From assembly GCA_900751685.1 (NCBI GenBank), contig CAADSR010000086.1, positions 1-40,269 on the forward strand: a stretch of 40,269 bases of DNA, in the 5' to 3' direction. The notes below the pieces were generated by a model. The model searched no databases. It was given only the letters and a program-made list of their open reading frames with translations, and was not told the origin of the DNA. This DNA comes from Clostridia bacterium. GTDB taxonomy: Bacteria > Bacillota > Clostridia > UBA1381. Position 1 is the stretch's first letter, and each line of letters begins with the position of its first letter. Below are positions 25,373 to 33,088 of the stretch, one piece after another. Position numbers and translations under genes: made by a program.

Positions 25373-27010
25373 TTATTTTTTTCGTTCTATTTTCCATTTC
25401 CGGCTGATCTTTGGCTCACTTTTTTCTTTTTTAGGCACTAAATAAGCCGGGCGGTATTCCTTTTTCCAAACAGGGTTTGTAAAAATACTGCTGGAAATAC
25501 TCCCTTTTCCTCCTTGTGGAACAGGGGAAAGAAAAGAAACACCAAAGCTTTTTTGTGCGCCTAAATATACACTGTAGATAAAGATCCCTAAAGCAATCCC
25601 AAAAAAACCGCCGATGGATGCTAAAAGAATGAATAGGATGCGCAGTACCCGGTAACTCCAGCTCAGAGAATAATCAGATGTAGCGAAAGAACCAATTCCA
25701 GTCACTGCAATAATGATGATCATAATTGGACTGACGATTTTGGCGCTGACTGCTGCTTGTCCTAAAATCAAGCCCCCGACGATTCCTAGGGTGGAACCGA
25801 TGGGGCCTGGCATTCGTATCCCGGCTTCACGGATCATCTCAAATGAAAAATCCATCAGGAAAAGCTCCACAACACTTGGAAATGGGACATTTTCACGGGA
25901 AGCACTGATAGCGTAGAGCAAATAAGTCGGTATCATTTCTTGGTGGAAGAGTGTGATCGCAAGATAGAGCGCCGGCAAAAGGATCGATACAAACATTGCT
26001 AAAAAGCGGATGATCCTGGTCATATAAGAATAAGGGACTCTTAAATAAACGTCAGAGGCGGATTGGGTCAGCTCAAAGGCTGTGGTTGGAAAGATCAAAG
26101 CTTTTGGGCTGCCATTCAGGAGCAGTGCGACTCTTCCCTCTGTCAAAGCCCGGGCGACCCGGTCAGGACGCTCTGTGGAAAGGATCTGGCTGGTGATCAT
26201 ATAAGTCTTTTCCTCCATCATCATAGAGACTTCCTCAATAGAGATCACATAATCCATGGAGATCCCATCGATGCGGTGCCGTACCTCATCGATTAATTCT
26301 TTATTTGCAATGTCGTTGATATACATCAGCACGCCGCGGGTTTTACTGATCTTACCGATTTTAACTCCTTCACAAATCAATTTTTCTGTTTTAATGATTT
26401 TACGGACCAGGGCTGAGTTATTCCGAAGCATTTCCGCAAAGGCTTCTTGAGGGCCATAGATGGATTGCTCATTTTCGGGCTTGTCAATGCTCCGGTGACC
26501 CCAGTCACGGACATCCATTGAAAAGCCTTTTTTCATGCCTTCTACAAAAACACCGCATGCGCCGAAGTTGATCTCCTCAATAATCATCTCCAAATCGTCT
26601 GTGGCCATAGCTTGGGAATGACTGATCAGTTTTTCTATGACATATTCTTCTACCTTATAGTTTTCCAGCTCTGAAATATAAGGGAGCTCTTGCAGGGTTT
26701 TAATAATAGCCAGGTCAACAAATTCTGTGCTTACCATTCCATCAATAAAAACAAGGAATGCTCTTCTGTCTGCTTTTAAAGTAAGCTCACGGATAATAAC
26801 GTCATTGTTTAAAGGATAGGAAAAGCGTTCTTTGAGATAAGCGAGGTTTGTATCATAATTACTATTGATCCTTGGTTTTTTGAGTGGTTCTTTTTCTTCC
26901 TCACGTACATCATATTGTATAGCATTTGATTTTTCACGTATAATAAAGGGTTCCGTAACTGCAGGACGACGAAAAATAAATATTTTTTTAATAAGTTCCT
27001 TTAGTTTCAT
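25373..27010 (-). CDS. gerAA: Spore germination receptor A subunit
   Basis: The 545-residue GerA-family protein has a soluble N-terminal part (about 1-320) with two subdomains. Family motifs there include FIDGMV and TEGRVALLLNGSPKALIFP. A cluster of membrane helices (about 330-490, with REAGIRMPGPIGSTLGIVGG) comes next. The C-terminus is basic, ending in KRKWKIERKK-like residues. A, B and C subunits form the germinant receptor that acts as a gated ion channel in spores. AAAGGA precedes ATG 27010. A sigma-G-like promoter lies 31 bases upstream, which suits forespore expression. Confidence 0.94.
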   Translation of the reverse strand: MKLKELIKKIFIFRRPAVTEPFIIREKSNAIQYDVREEEKEPLKKPRINSNYDTNLAYLKERFSYPLNNDVIIRELTLKADRRAFLVFIDGMVSTEFVDLAIIKTLQELPYISELENYKVEEYVIEKLISHSQAMATDDLEMIIEEINFGACGVFVEGMKKGFSMDVRDWGHRSIDKPENEQSIYGPQEAFAEMLRNNSALVRKIIKTEKLICEGVKIGKISKTRGVLMYINDIANKELIDEVRHRIDGISMDYVISIEEVSMMMEEKTYMITSQILSTERPDRVARALTEGRVALLLNGSPKALIFPTTAFELTQSASDVYLRVPYSYMTRIIRFLAMFVSILLPALYLAITLFHQEMIPTYLLYAISASRENVPFPSVVELFLMDFSFEMIREAGIRMPGPIGSTLGIVGGLILGQAAVSAKIVSPIMIIIIAVTGIGSFATSDYSLSWSYRVLRILFILLASIGGFFGIALGIFIYSVYLGAQKSFGVSFLSPVPQGGKGSISSSIFTNPVWKKEYRPAYLVPKKEKSEPKISRKWKIERKK

Positions 27011-27040
27011 AAGCCAAATCCTTTCTATTTATTCAATCTT

Positions 27041-27070
27041 TAGTATCTATGAAAAACTTACTTTTTATTC
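27041..27070 (-). promoter_or_regulatory. Sigma-G-like promoter of the ger operon
   Basis: On the minus strand GAATA (27066-27070) and GATACTA (27041-27047) are separated by 18 bases. The Bacillus sigma-G consensus is about GHATR, 18 bases, CATNMTA, so only the first base of the -10 box differs. Germination receptor genes are normally sigma-G controlled. AT-rich background reduces certainty. Confidence 0.5.
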
Positions 27071-27088
27071 ATTATATTTTCAAAAAAA

Positions 27089-27104
27089 TGTTTCACGTGA
27101 AACA
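27089..27104. other. parS: parS site 1
   Basis: TGTTTCACGTGAAACA is a perfect 16-bp palindrome matching the chromosomal parS consensus TGTTNCACGTGAAACA. ParB loads here and spreads. It lies between the divergent ger and par operons. Confidence 0.95.
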
Positions 27105-27140
27105 TTACAACAGTATTGCGATTTTATAAAAAATACGAAA

Positions 27141-27156
27141 TGTTTCACGTGAAACA
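27141..27156. other. parS: parS site 2, next to the parA promoter
   Basis: A second perfect TGTTTCACGTGAAACA lies 52 bp from the first. Its end is directly next to the -35 box of the parA promoter, so ParB occupancy may repress parAB. Confidence 0.95.
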
Positions 27157-27184
27157 TTTACAAATGAAAGTTTTGTGGTATAAT
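27157..27184 (+). promoter_or_regulatory. Promoter of the parA operon
   Basis: TTTACA at 27157-27162, a 16-base spacer, and TATAAT at 27179-27184 with an upstream TG extended -10. The predicted start near 27191 gives a very short leader before ATG 27203. Confidence 0.65.
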
Positions 27185-27202
27185 AAAAACAGAGGTGAAA
27201 AA

Positions 27203-27973
27203 ATGAGTAAAATTATTGCTGTTACAAATCAAAAAGGAGGCGTCGGTAAAACAACAACCTCAGTCAATTTGTCTGCAAGCCTTGCGTATAAAGGAAAAAA
27301 GGTTTTGTTGATCGATTGTGACCCCCAGGCAAATTCTACAAGCGGATTAGGATATGAGCCTGCAGAATGTAAATATTCTATTTATGATTGTCTGGTAAAT
27401 GCCGAAAAAACAGAAGAAGCTATTATGAAAACAAAATATACGAACCTTTGGTTGTTACCTTCTTCTTCAGACCTTTCCGGCGCAGAGATCGAATTGGCTT
27501 ATGAAGAAGAGCGGGAATATTTTTTGAAGAAAATCATTCAGAAAATACAGGACCGGTTTGATTTTATTATTATTGACTCTCCCCCTGCTCTTGGCATGAT
27601 CACGATCAATATTTTAACAGCAACAAATACAGTATTGATTCCGATTCAATGTGAATACTATGCTTTAGAGGGCTTGACCCAATTGATAAAGTCGATCCGA
27701 AGCATTAAAAAAGGCTTAAATCCGGAGCTTGAAATCGAGGGGATCCTTGCGACAATGTACGATGCAAGGACGAACCTATCGATTCAGGTCTTAGATGAAA
27801 TAAAACGTTGTTTCCCGGAAAAGGTATATAAAAGCATTATTCCGAGAAATGTGCGTTTATCAGAGGCGCCAAGCTTTGGTGAACCGATTACAAGTTATGA
27901 TATTACATCAAAAGGAGCCCAAGCTTATATTGCATTAGCAAGGGAGATCATAGAGCAAAATAAAGCGAGGTGA
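27203..27973 (+). CDS. parA: Chromosome partitioning ATPase ParA/Soj
   Basis: The 256-residue deviant Walker ATPase binds DNA as an ATP dimer and moves ParB-parS complexes. In Bacillus, Soj also controls DnaA. The deviant Walker A motif KGGVGKTT (residues 11-18) has the signature lysine. LLIDCDPQANST and FIIIDSPPALG are the A' and Walker B segments. An upstream in-frame ATG at 27116 would add 29 poor residues across the second parS. AGAGGTG precedes ATG 27203, so I used that start. parB begins four bases after its stop. Confidence 0.96.
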   Translation: MSKIIAVTNQKGGVGKTTTSVNLSASLAYKGKKVLLIDCDPQANSTSGLGYEPAECKYSIYDCLVNAEKTEEAIMKTKYTNLWLLPSSSDLSGAEIELAYEEEREYFLKKIIQKIQDRFDFIIIDSPPALGMITINILTATNTVLIPIQCEYYALEGLTQLIKSIRSIKKGLNPELEIEGILATMYDARTNLSIQVLDEIKRCFPEKVYKSIIPRNVRLSEAPSFGEPITSYDITSKGAQAYIALAREIIEQNKAR

Positions 27974-27977
27974 GGAT

Positions 27978-28832
27978 ATGGCAAAAAAAGGCCTTGGAAG
28001 AGGATTAACTTCCCTTCTGCCGGAGGAACCAAAAGCAGAAGAAAATCATCCGGGTGATGTGTTAGAAATAAAAATCAATCAAATAGAGCCAAACCGAAAA
28101 CAACCTAGAAAAGCGTTTGATGATGATAAAATCGATGCTCTGGCACAATCCATCCAGGAACATGGTATGATCCAGCCAATTGTGGTCATCCCTTCTGATG
28201 TATCCGGCTTATATACGATCGTAGCTGGGGAAAGAAGATGGAGGGCTGCAAAAAAAGCCGGTCTCACGGCCGTTCCGGCGGTGATCCGGTCTTACAATGA
28301 GGAACAGGTCGCAGAAATTGCATTGATCGAGAACCTGCAAAGAGAGGATCTGAATCCGATAGAAGAAGCTTTGGGGTATCATACCCTGTTAGAGGAATTT
28401 CATTTGACCCAGGAACGCATCAGCCAGCGGATCGGGAAAAGCAGGAGCGCGGTCGCAAATTCCTTGCGGCTTTTATCGTTGGAAGAACCGATCAAAAAGC
28501 TTTTGATCCAGGGCAAGATCACCGGCGGACATGCCAGGGCGATCCTTTCCTTGGAAGACTCTAAATTGAGGCTTGTTCTTACAAAACGGATCTTAGAGGA
28601 AAATTTGAATGTGCGCCAAGCAGAAAACCTGGCAAAGCAGCTTCAAAAAGCGCCGCGGAAGGAAAAAGAAAAGACGGCTTATGAAATTGAATTAGAATCG
28701 ATCCAGGAAAGTCTCTCTTCTAGGTTAGGGACAAAAGTAAAAATCGTCCATGGAGCGAAAAAAGGAAAAATTGAGATCGAGTATTATGGAAATCAGGATC
28801 TGGAACGGATATTAGGCCAGATCCATCAATAA
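27978..28832 (+). CDS. parB: Chromosome partitioning protein ParB/Spo0J
   Basis: The 284-residue ParB binds parS and, as a CTP-dependent clamp, slides away to form the partition complex that recruits ParA and SMC. The CTP-binding motif GERRWRA is at residues 84-90 and ENLQREDLNP at 118-127. The helix-turn-helix that reads parS is around 145-170 (TQERISQRIGKSRSAV), and a C-terminal dimerisation segment is present. AGGTGAGGAT precedes ATG 27978. Two perfect parS sites lie less than 900 bases upstream, so the set is complete. Confidence 0.97.
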   Translation: MAKKGLGRGLTSLLPEEPKAEENHPGDVLEIKINQIEPNRKQPRKAFDDDKIDALAQSIQEHGMIQPIVVIPSDVSGLYTIVAGERRWRAAKKAGLTAVPAVIRSYNEEQVAEIALIENLQREDLNPIEEALGYHTLLEEFHLTQERISQRIGKSRSAVANSLRLLSLEEPIKKLLIQGKITGGHARAILSLEDSKLRLVLTKRILEENLNVRQAENLAKQLQKAPRKEKEKTAYEIELESIQESLSSRLGTKVKIVHGAKKGKIEIEYYGNQDLERILGQIHQ

Positions 28833-28856
28833 AATAAAAGAAGATGGAGTAACGTT

Positions 28857-29345
28857 ATGATAATGGAAAATAGTTTGATACTGCTTGCACTTGCGGTGAT
28901 CGTTGTATTGGTCATTGTTTGTTTCATTTTAAATATTGTAAACACTTCAAAGATCAATACCTTGATGGATTATGCAGAAGAAGGAAATTTGACAGACGCT
29001 TTAAAAGAATATTACGAAAAAGTAGATGCTCTTTCCAAAAATATTCACGATGCTTCTGATGATACTTTGTTGAAGCATATAAAAAGCTGCCAAAATACAG
29101 CTGCTTTAGGGCTTAAAAAAACTGGGATCGTGAATTTTAATGCTTTTGATGATGTTACTGGAAATCTGAGCTTTTGTTTTGCTTTATTAAATGATCTAAA
29201 TGATGGTATTATCCTGACTTCTCTTTACGGACATAATTCGTGTAATACATATATCCGTGAAATAAAGAATGGAGAAACCAGTATTCATCTGTTAGAAGAA
29301 GAAAAACAAGCTTTGGAAAAAGCAAAGAATTATTATGCTGCTTAA
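28857..29345 (+). CDS. DUF4446 family membrane-anchored protein
   Basis: The 162-residue protein starts with a membrane helix (about 5-28, ILLALAVIVVLVIVCFILNIV). It is followed by a helical segment (KEYYEKVDALSKNIH) and the family core GIVNFNAFDDVTGNLSFCFALL with ILTSLYGHNSCNTYIREI. This is the DUF4446 family, commonly found in Firmicutes directly after parB. Its role is unknown, and context suggests a link to chromosome organisation or the origin region. Two ATGs (28857, 28863) lie close together, and GGAG sits seven bases before the first. Confidence 0.85.
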   Translation: MIMENSLILLALAVIVVLVIVCFILNIVNTSKINTLMDYAEEGNLTDALKEYYEKVDALSKNIHDASDDTLLKHIKSCQNTAALGLKKTGIVNFNAFDDVTGNLSFCFALLNDLNDGIILTSLYGHNSCNTYIREIKNGETSIHLLEEEKQALEKAKNYYAA

Positions 29346-29378
29346 AAAGCAGGATAGGAATGGAGGATGTTTCTCTAT

Positions 29379-29819
29379 ATGAAAAAAGGAGCGGACAACC
29401 AGTCATTATTTTTATATACGGCTTTGATTTTTGTCGTCGCAATCATTATGATCCTTATTTCTTTTTTTGGACAAAATAAATTGCAAAAAAGCCAGCCAAT
29501 TTCTACGGAAGGGCAAAGCTTTGGAGGTATTACGCAGAAGGCGGCCCTTTTAAGTGAGGAAAATAGGATCCTTTTAGAACAAAACAACGATTTGAGCGAA
29601 AAAATAGAAAAAAAGAATGAAGAAATCTCAGATATGAAAAAAGAGCTTCAGCAAATGCAGGATGCCAATGTAAATTATGAATTGCTCCTTTCAGTAAACG
29701 GATATTTATCGGTCCGTAATACTGATAAGGCAAAAGAAGTTCTTTCACGGATCGTTGTAGAAGAATTAACAGAAGACCAGAAAATTTTATACGATGATTT
29801 AACAGATAAACTCAAATAA
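29379..29819 (+). CDS. Single-pass membrane protein with coiled coil
   Basis: The roughly 146-residue protein has one membrane helix near the N-terminus (LFLYTALIFVVAIIMILISFF). A heptad-rich charged helix follows (about 60-105, SEENRILLEQNNDLSEKIEKK and onwards), then a short C-terminal helix pair (ADKAKEVLSRIV-like, LTEDQKILYDDL). I do not recognise a named family. Its place between the DUF4446 gene and serS, in the same direction and with short gaps, makes it part of the par operon. An ATG at 29367 is directly against GGAGG, so the ATG at 29379, 12 bases after it, is preferred. The choice is uncertain. Confidence 0.65.
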   Translation: MKKGADNQSLFLYTALIFVVAIIMILISFFGQNKLQKSQPISTEGQSFGGITQKAALLSEENRILLEQNNDLSEKIEKKNEEISDMKKELQQMQDANVNYELLLSVNGYLSVRNTDKAKEVLSRIVVEELTEDQKILYDDLTDKLK

Positions 29820-29836
29820 GGAAGGAAGATACTTAT

Positions 29837-31105
29837 ATGCTAGATATTAAAATTTTAAGAACAGACCCGGAAAAAATCCGTGAATCGCTTAAAAAAAGAA
29901 ACAATGATTTAGATATTGGACCCATTATAGAGCTGGATAAAAAAAGGCGTGAGATCCTTGGAGAAGTAGAGCAGAAAAAAGCGAAGCAAAATGAAATCAA
30001 TAAACAAATCCCCGCAATGAAAAAGGCAGGGGAAAATACAGATGAAATTTTTGCTCAGATGCGTGAATTAGGCAACAAAGTAAAGGAATATGATGAGCAG
30101 GTACGGGAGATTGACGAGCAGCTCCGCAACCTTATGCTTCGTATTCCCAATATCCCAAATGAAAATGTCCCGGTCGGGCAGGATGACACAGAGAATATAG
30201 AAGTGCGCAAATTTGGAGAGCCTACTTCTTTTTCTTTTGAACCAAAAGCCCATTGGGATTTGGGAACAGATCTGGATATCTTGGATTTTGAACGGGGAAG
30301 CAAAATTGCAGGCGCGCGTTTCACGGTGTATAAGGGGTTAGGCGCCCGTTTAGAGAGGGCTGTGATCCAATATTTCCTGAATACTAATACCGAGGAATCA
30401 GGCTATACGGAAATCATGCCTCCTTATATGGTAAACCGCGCATCAATGACAGGGACCGGGCAGCTGCCGAAATTTGAAGAAGATGCCTTTAAGGTTGATA
30501 ACAATGGATATTTCCTGATCCCAACGGCTGAAGTGCCTGTAACAAACCTGCACCGGGATGAGATCCTGGACGGAAAACAGCTCCCGGTTAAATATACCGC
30601 ATATTCTGCTTGTTTTAGAGCAGAAGCCGGTTCGGCGGGCAGGGATACCAGGGGATTGATCCGCCAGCACCAGTTTAACAAAGTGGAGCTAGTCAAGTTT
30701 GTACATCCGGATACGAGCTATGATGAGTTGGAAAAGCTGACAAATGACGCAGAAAAATTATTGCAGGGGCTAGGTCTTCCCTACCGGGTGGTATGCTTAT
30801 CGACAGGCGATCTGGGCTTTAGCTCTGCAAAAACATATGATCTTGAAGTATGGATGCCAAGCTATGGCAGATATGTAGAGATCTCATCTTGTTCTAATTT
30901 TGAAGATTACCAGGCGCGCCGTGCAAATATCCGCTTTAAAAATGATCCAAAGGATAAGGCACAATTTGTCCATACATTAAATGGTTCTGGATTAGCTGTG
31001 GGCAGGACAGTGGCAGCTATTTTAGAAAATTATCAAAATGAAGATGGTACTATTACAGTGCCAGAAGCATTGCTTCCTTATATGGGGACAGATAAAATCC
31101 AATAA
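29837..31105 (+). CDS. serS: Serine-tRNA ligase
   Basis: The 422-residue class II aminoacyl-tRNA synthetase attaches serine to tRNA-Ser. The N-terminal antiparallel coiled coil that holds the long variable arm spans about residues 30-105. Class II motifs are visible: motif 2 in TAYSACFRAEAGSAGRDTRGLIRQHQF and motif 3 in LNGSGLAVGRTVAAILENYQ, plus TGDLGFSSAKTYDLEVW. AAGGAAG precedes ATG 29837. It ends the par operon, with a terminator after its stop. No T-box leader is visible upstream. Confidence 0.98.
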   Translation: MLDIKILRTDPEKIRESLKKRNNDLDIGPIIELDKKRREILGEVEQKKAKQNEINKQIPAMKKAGENTDEIFAQMRELGNKVKEYDEQVREIDEQLRNLMLRIPNIPNENVPVGQDDTENIEVRKFGEPTSFSFEPKAHWDLGTDLDILDFERGSKIAGARFTVYKGLGARLERAVIQYFLNTNTEESGYTEIMPPYMVNRASMTGTGQLPKFEEDAFKVDNNGYFLIPTAEVPVTNLHRDEILDGKQLPVKYTAYSACFRAEAGSAGRDTRGLIRQHQFNKVELVKFVHPDTSYDELEKLTNDAEKLLQGLGLPYRVVCLSTGDLGFSSAKTYDLEVWMPSYGRYVEISSCSNFEDYQARRANIRFKNDPKDKAQFVHTLNGSGLAVGRTVAAILENYQNEDGTITVPEALLPYMGTDKIQ

Positions 31106-31111
31106 AACTAT

Positions 31112-31155
31112 AAAGCCTGTGTCTTAAACGATTGTTGGAGATACAGGCTTTTTTA
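31112..31155 (+). terminator. Terminator of the par-serS operon
   Basis: AAGCCTGTGTCT pairs with AGATACAGGCTT (12 bp with one wobble) around a 14-base loop, followed by a T run, starting 8 bases after the serS stop. Confidence 0.85.
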
Positions 31156-31243
31156 TGAACAATTGAAAGGGAGAAAATAAATTTTGAGGGACAGGTTACA
31201 ATATGTGAAAATATTATGTAAACCAAATATTACAAAAAGGGGT

Positions 31244-31540
31244 TTATTCACATTACAGAAATATTACTTGTCCATCAAAAAAAGTAAGGAAAACCCTCAT
31301 TTTTAATGGAGTTATTCACACTATCCACAAAGTTATCCACATTTCGTGGAAAAATGGTAGTGGATAAAAAAGCTTGATTTTATGCCATTTCTTCTGGTTT
31401 ACATAGTATTATCCCATAAATTACATAAGATATAAAGGCTTTTGTTGATAAATGGGTGTACAATACCCATTTATTAAGGATTTATATTGTTTTTTCAAGG
31501 AAAAAACAGTGAATATTATTTATTCACATAGTGTGGATAA
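31244..31540 (+). other. DnaA-box cluster outside oriC
   Basis: In the 464-base gap between serS and trmK, DnaA boxes are dense. TTATTCACA occurs at 31244-31252, 31312-31320 and 31520-31528. TTATCCACA is at 31333-31341, CTATCCACA at 31321-31329, AGTGGATAA at 31359-31367 and TGTGGATAA at 31532-31540. Weaker matches include TGTTGATAA at 31443. The pair at 31520-31540 is head-to-head with a 3-bp gap. About 14 kb from oriC, this looks like a titration or regulatory cluster such as those of Bacillus. I saw no DnaA-trio run, so a second origin is less likely. A short hairpin (31450-31472) is also present. Confidence 0.7.
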
Positions 31541-31569
31541 ATGTAGGATAACAAAAAAGGAGAATAATT

Positions 31570-32283
31570 TTGATAACACCACGCTTAGAATGTATTATAA
31601 AGCATATCCCACCTGGAACAGTGGCGGATATAGGAACGGATCATGCGTATATCCCAATTTATTTATTGCAGCATAAAATCTCTGATTTTGTGATTGCGGG
31701 AGATGTAAGGCCAGGGCCTGTCCATGTTGCAAAACAAAATATTGAAAAATATCAATTGTCAGGGCAGATAGAAGTCCGTTTAGGAAGCGGGATCTCTATT
31801 ATCGGGAAAAATGAGGTATCTACTGTGGTGATTGCAGGAATGGGAGGGCAATTGATTCAGGAACTTTTAGACGTGGATTTGGAAAAAGCCTATTCTTTTT
31901 CTAAGCTGATCCTCCAGCCCATGAATGCCCAGTATGAATTAAGGAAATATTTAATAGAGCATGGATTTGTGATCGAAAAGGAAGATTTAGCAGTGGAAGG
32001 CTTTAAGGTGTATAATGTTCTTTGTGTTAGAAAAGGAAGGATGCGGCCCTTTCAAACGGAGATCGAGTATCATCTTCCCCAGTCTTTATGGCAGCATCCT
32101 CTTTTTCCTGCATTGTATGCGAAAAAGCACCGTGAATTTTCAAGGATACTCCGCGGAAACCAATGTTCAAATATTCAAAATAAAAATAAAATCAAAAAGT
32201 ATGAACAATTACTTGAAGAATTAGAAGAGCTGAAGGAGGAAATTAAATTTGAAAGCATACCAGATCATTCAGTATTTGAATAA
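31570..32283 (+). CDS. trmK: TrmK-type tRNA (adenine22-N1) methyltransferase
   Basis: The 237-residue class I SAM-dependent methyltransferase has the SAM loop VADIGTDHAYIPI at about 18-30, AGDVRPGPV for the ribose-binding acidic region, and the catalytic-type VIAGMGG followed by LQPMNAQYELR. This matches TrmK, which methylates N1 of A22 in tRNA-Ser and some other tRNAs. The C-terminus is a charged coiled coil. The start is UUG 31570 after AAGGAG. It is just downstream of serS and of the DnaA-box cluster. The next gene overlaps its end by 35 bases. Confidence 0.9.
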   Translation: MITPRLECIIKHIPPGTVADIGTDHAYIPIYLLQHKISDFVIAGDVRPGPVHVAKQNIEKYQLSGQIEVRLGSGISIIGKNEVSTVVIAGMGGQLIQELLDVDLEKAYSFSKLILQPMNAQYELRKYLIEHGFVIEKEDLAVEGFKVYNVLCVRKGRMRPFQTEIEYHLPQSLWQHPLFPALYAKKHREFSRILRGNQCSNIQNKNKIKKYEQLLEELEELKEEIKFESIPDHSVFE

Positions 32284-33031
32284 GTTCTGCCCGCCCCAGT
32301 TTGCAGAAAGCTGGGATAATGTAGGGCTCCTTTGCGGCAGCCCTCAAAAAGAAATAAAAAAGATCTTTGCAACACTTGATATGACTCTTCAAACGGTCAC
32401 AGAAGCCGCTGAATGGGGGGCGGATATGATCGTTTCCCACCACCCCATTTTATTTCATGGTTTAAAACAAGTTGATTTTGAAACAGAAGAAGGAAAAATT
32501 TTAGTCCAATTGATTCAAAATGAAATTGTGGCATTTGCTGCCCATACAAATTTGGATGTGGCGCCTGAAGGGATCAATCAAGTGCTGGCAGAGCTGTTTG
32601 AATTGGAACAGATAGAAGTCCTTGAAAAGGACAGCAGTGATGACCGCTTCGGGTTGGGACGGGTCGGATATTTGAAAACAAAACGAAGCCTGGCAGAGGT
32701 GGCACAACAGGCAAAGGCTCTTTTAAAGACCCCTTATGTCCGGGTCTGTGGTGACCTGGACCGGGACGTTTATAAGATAGCCATTGTTTCCGGAAGCGGG
32801 GGCGACAGGATTCCTCTTGCAGTCCAGGAACAAGCGGACGTATTTCTTACCGCTGATATGAAATACCATGAAGCCCTGGATGCTGTGGCAGCAGGGATTT
32901 CTATTATTGATGCAGGCCATTATCCGACCGAGCAAGTCGTCATGGAGCTGTTTAAAAAGAAGCTGGAGCAGTCATTTCAAGGTATTGCAGTCAAATGTTC
33001 TGCGCAAAAGGATGTTTTTCAATATGTTTGA
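32249..33031 (+). CDS. NIF3 family metal-binding protein (Nif3-like dinuclear metal center protein)
   Basis: The 260-residue NIF3/YqfO family protein carries the paired metal site residues: SHHP (His64, His65), HTNLD (about 97-101), and H with E in GHYPTEQ near 222. Annotated in some genomes as GTP cyclohydrolase 1 type 2, the true function is not settled. The start is UUG 32249 with AGGAGGAAA just upstream, inside the end of trmK. The trmK-nif3 pair is common in Firmicutes, often near sigA or par genes. A terminator follows within 10 bases of the stop. Confidence 0.9.
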   Translation: MKAYQIIQYLNKFCPPQFAESWDNVGLLCGSPQKEIKKIFATLDMTLQTVTEAAEWGADMIVSHHPILFHGLKQVDFETEEGKILVQLIQNEIVAFAAHTNLDVAPEGINQVLAELFELEQIEVLEKDSSDDRFGLGRVGYLKTKRSLAEVAQQAKALLKTPYVRVCGDLDRDVYKIAIVSGSGGDRIPLAVQEQADVFLTADMKYHEALDAVAAGISIIDAGHYPTEQVVMELFKKKLEQSFQGIAVKCSAQKDVFQYV

Positions 33032-33036
33032 GAATA

Positions 33037-33068
33037 AAAAAAGTGCTGCCATATGGCAGCACTTTTAA
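33037..33068. terminator. Perfect palindromic bidirectional terminator
   Basis: AAAAGTGCTGCCAT and ATGGCAGCACTTTT (33039-33066) form a perfect 14-bp inverted repeat with A and T runs on both sides. It lies between the convergent nif3 and stalk-domain genes and serves both. Confidence 0.9.
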
Positions 33069-33088
33069 ATGGAAGGATTTATATGTAA

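Noticed and set aside
31106..31569. Second replication origin
   Set aside because: DnaA boxes are dense, but no trio run or clear unwinding element is visible and oriC with all parts is present at 17370-17640.
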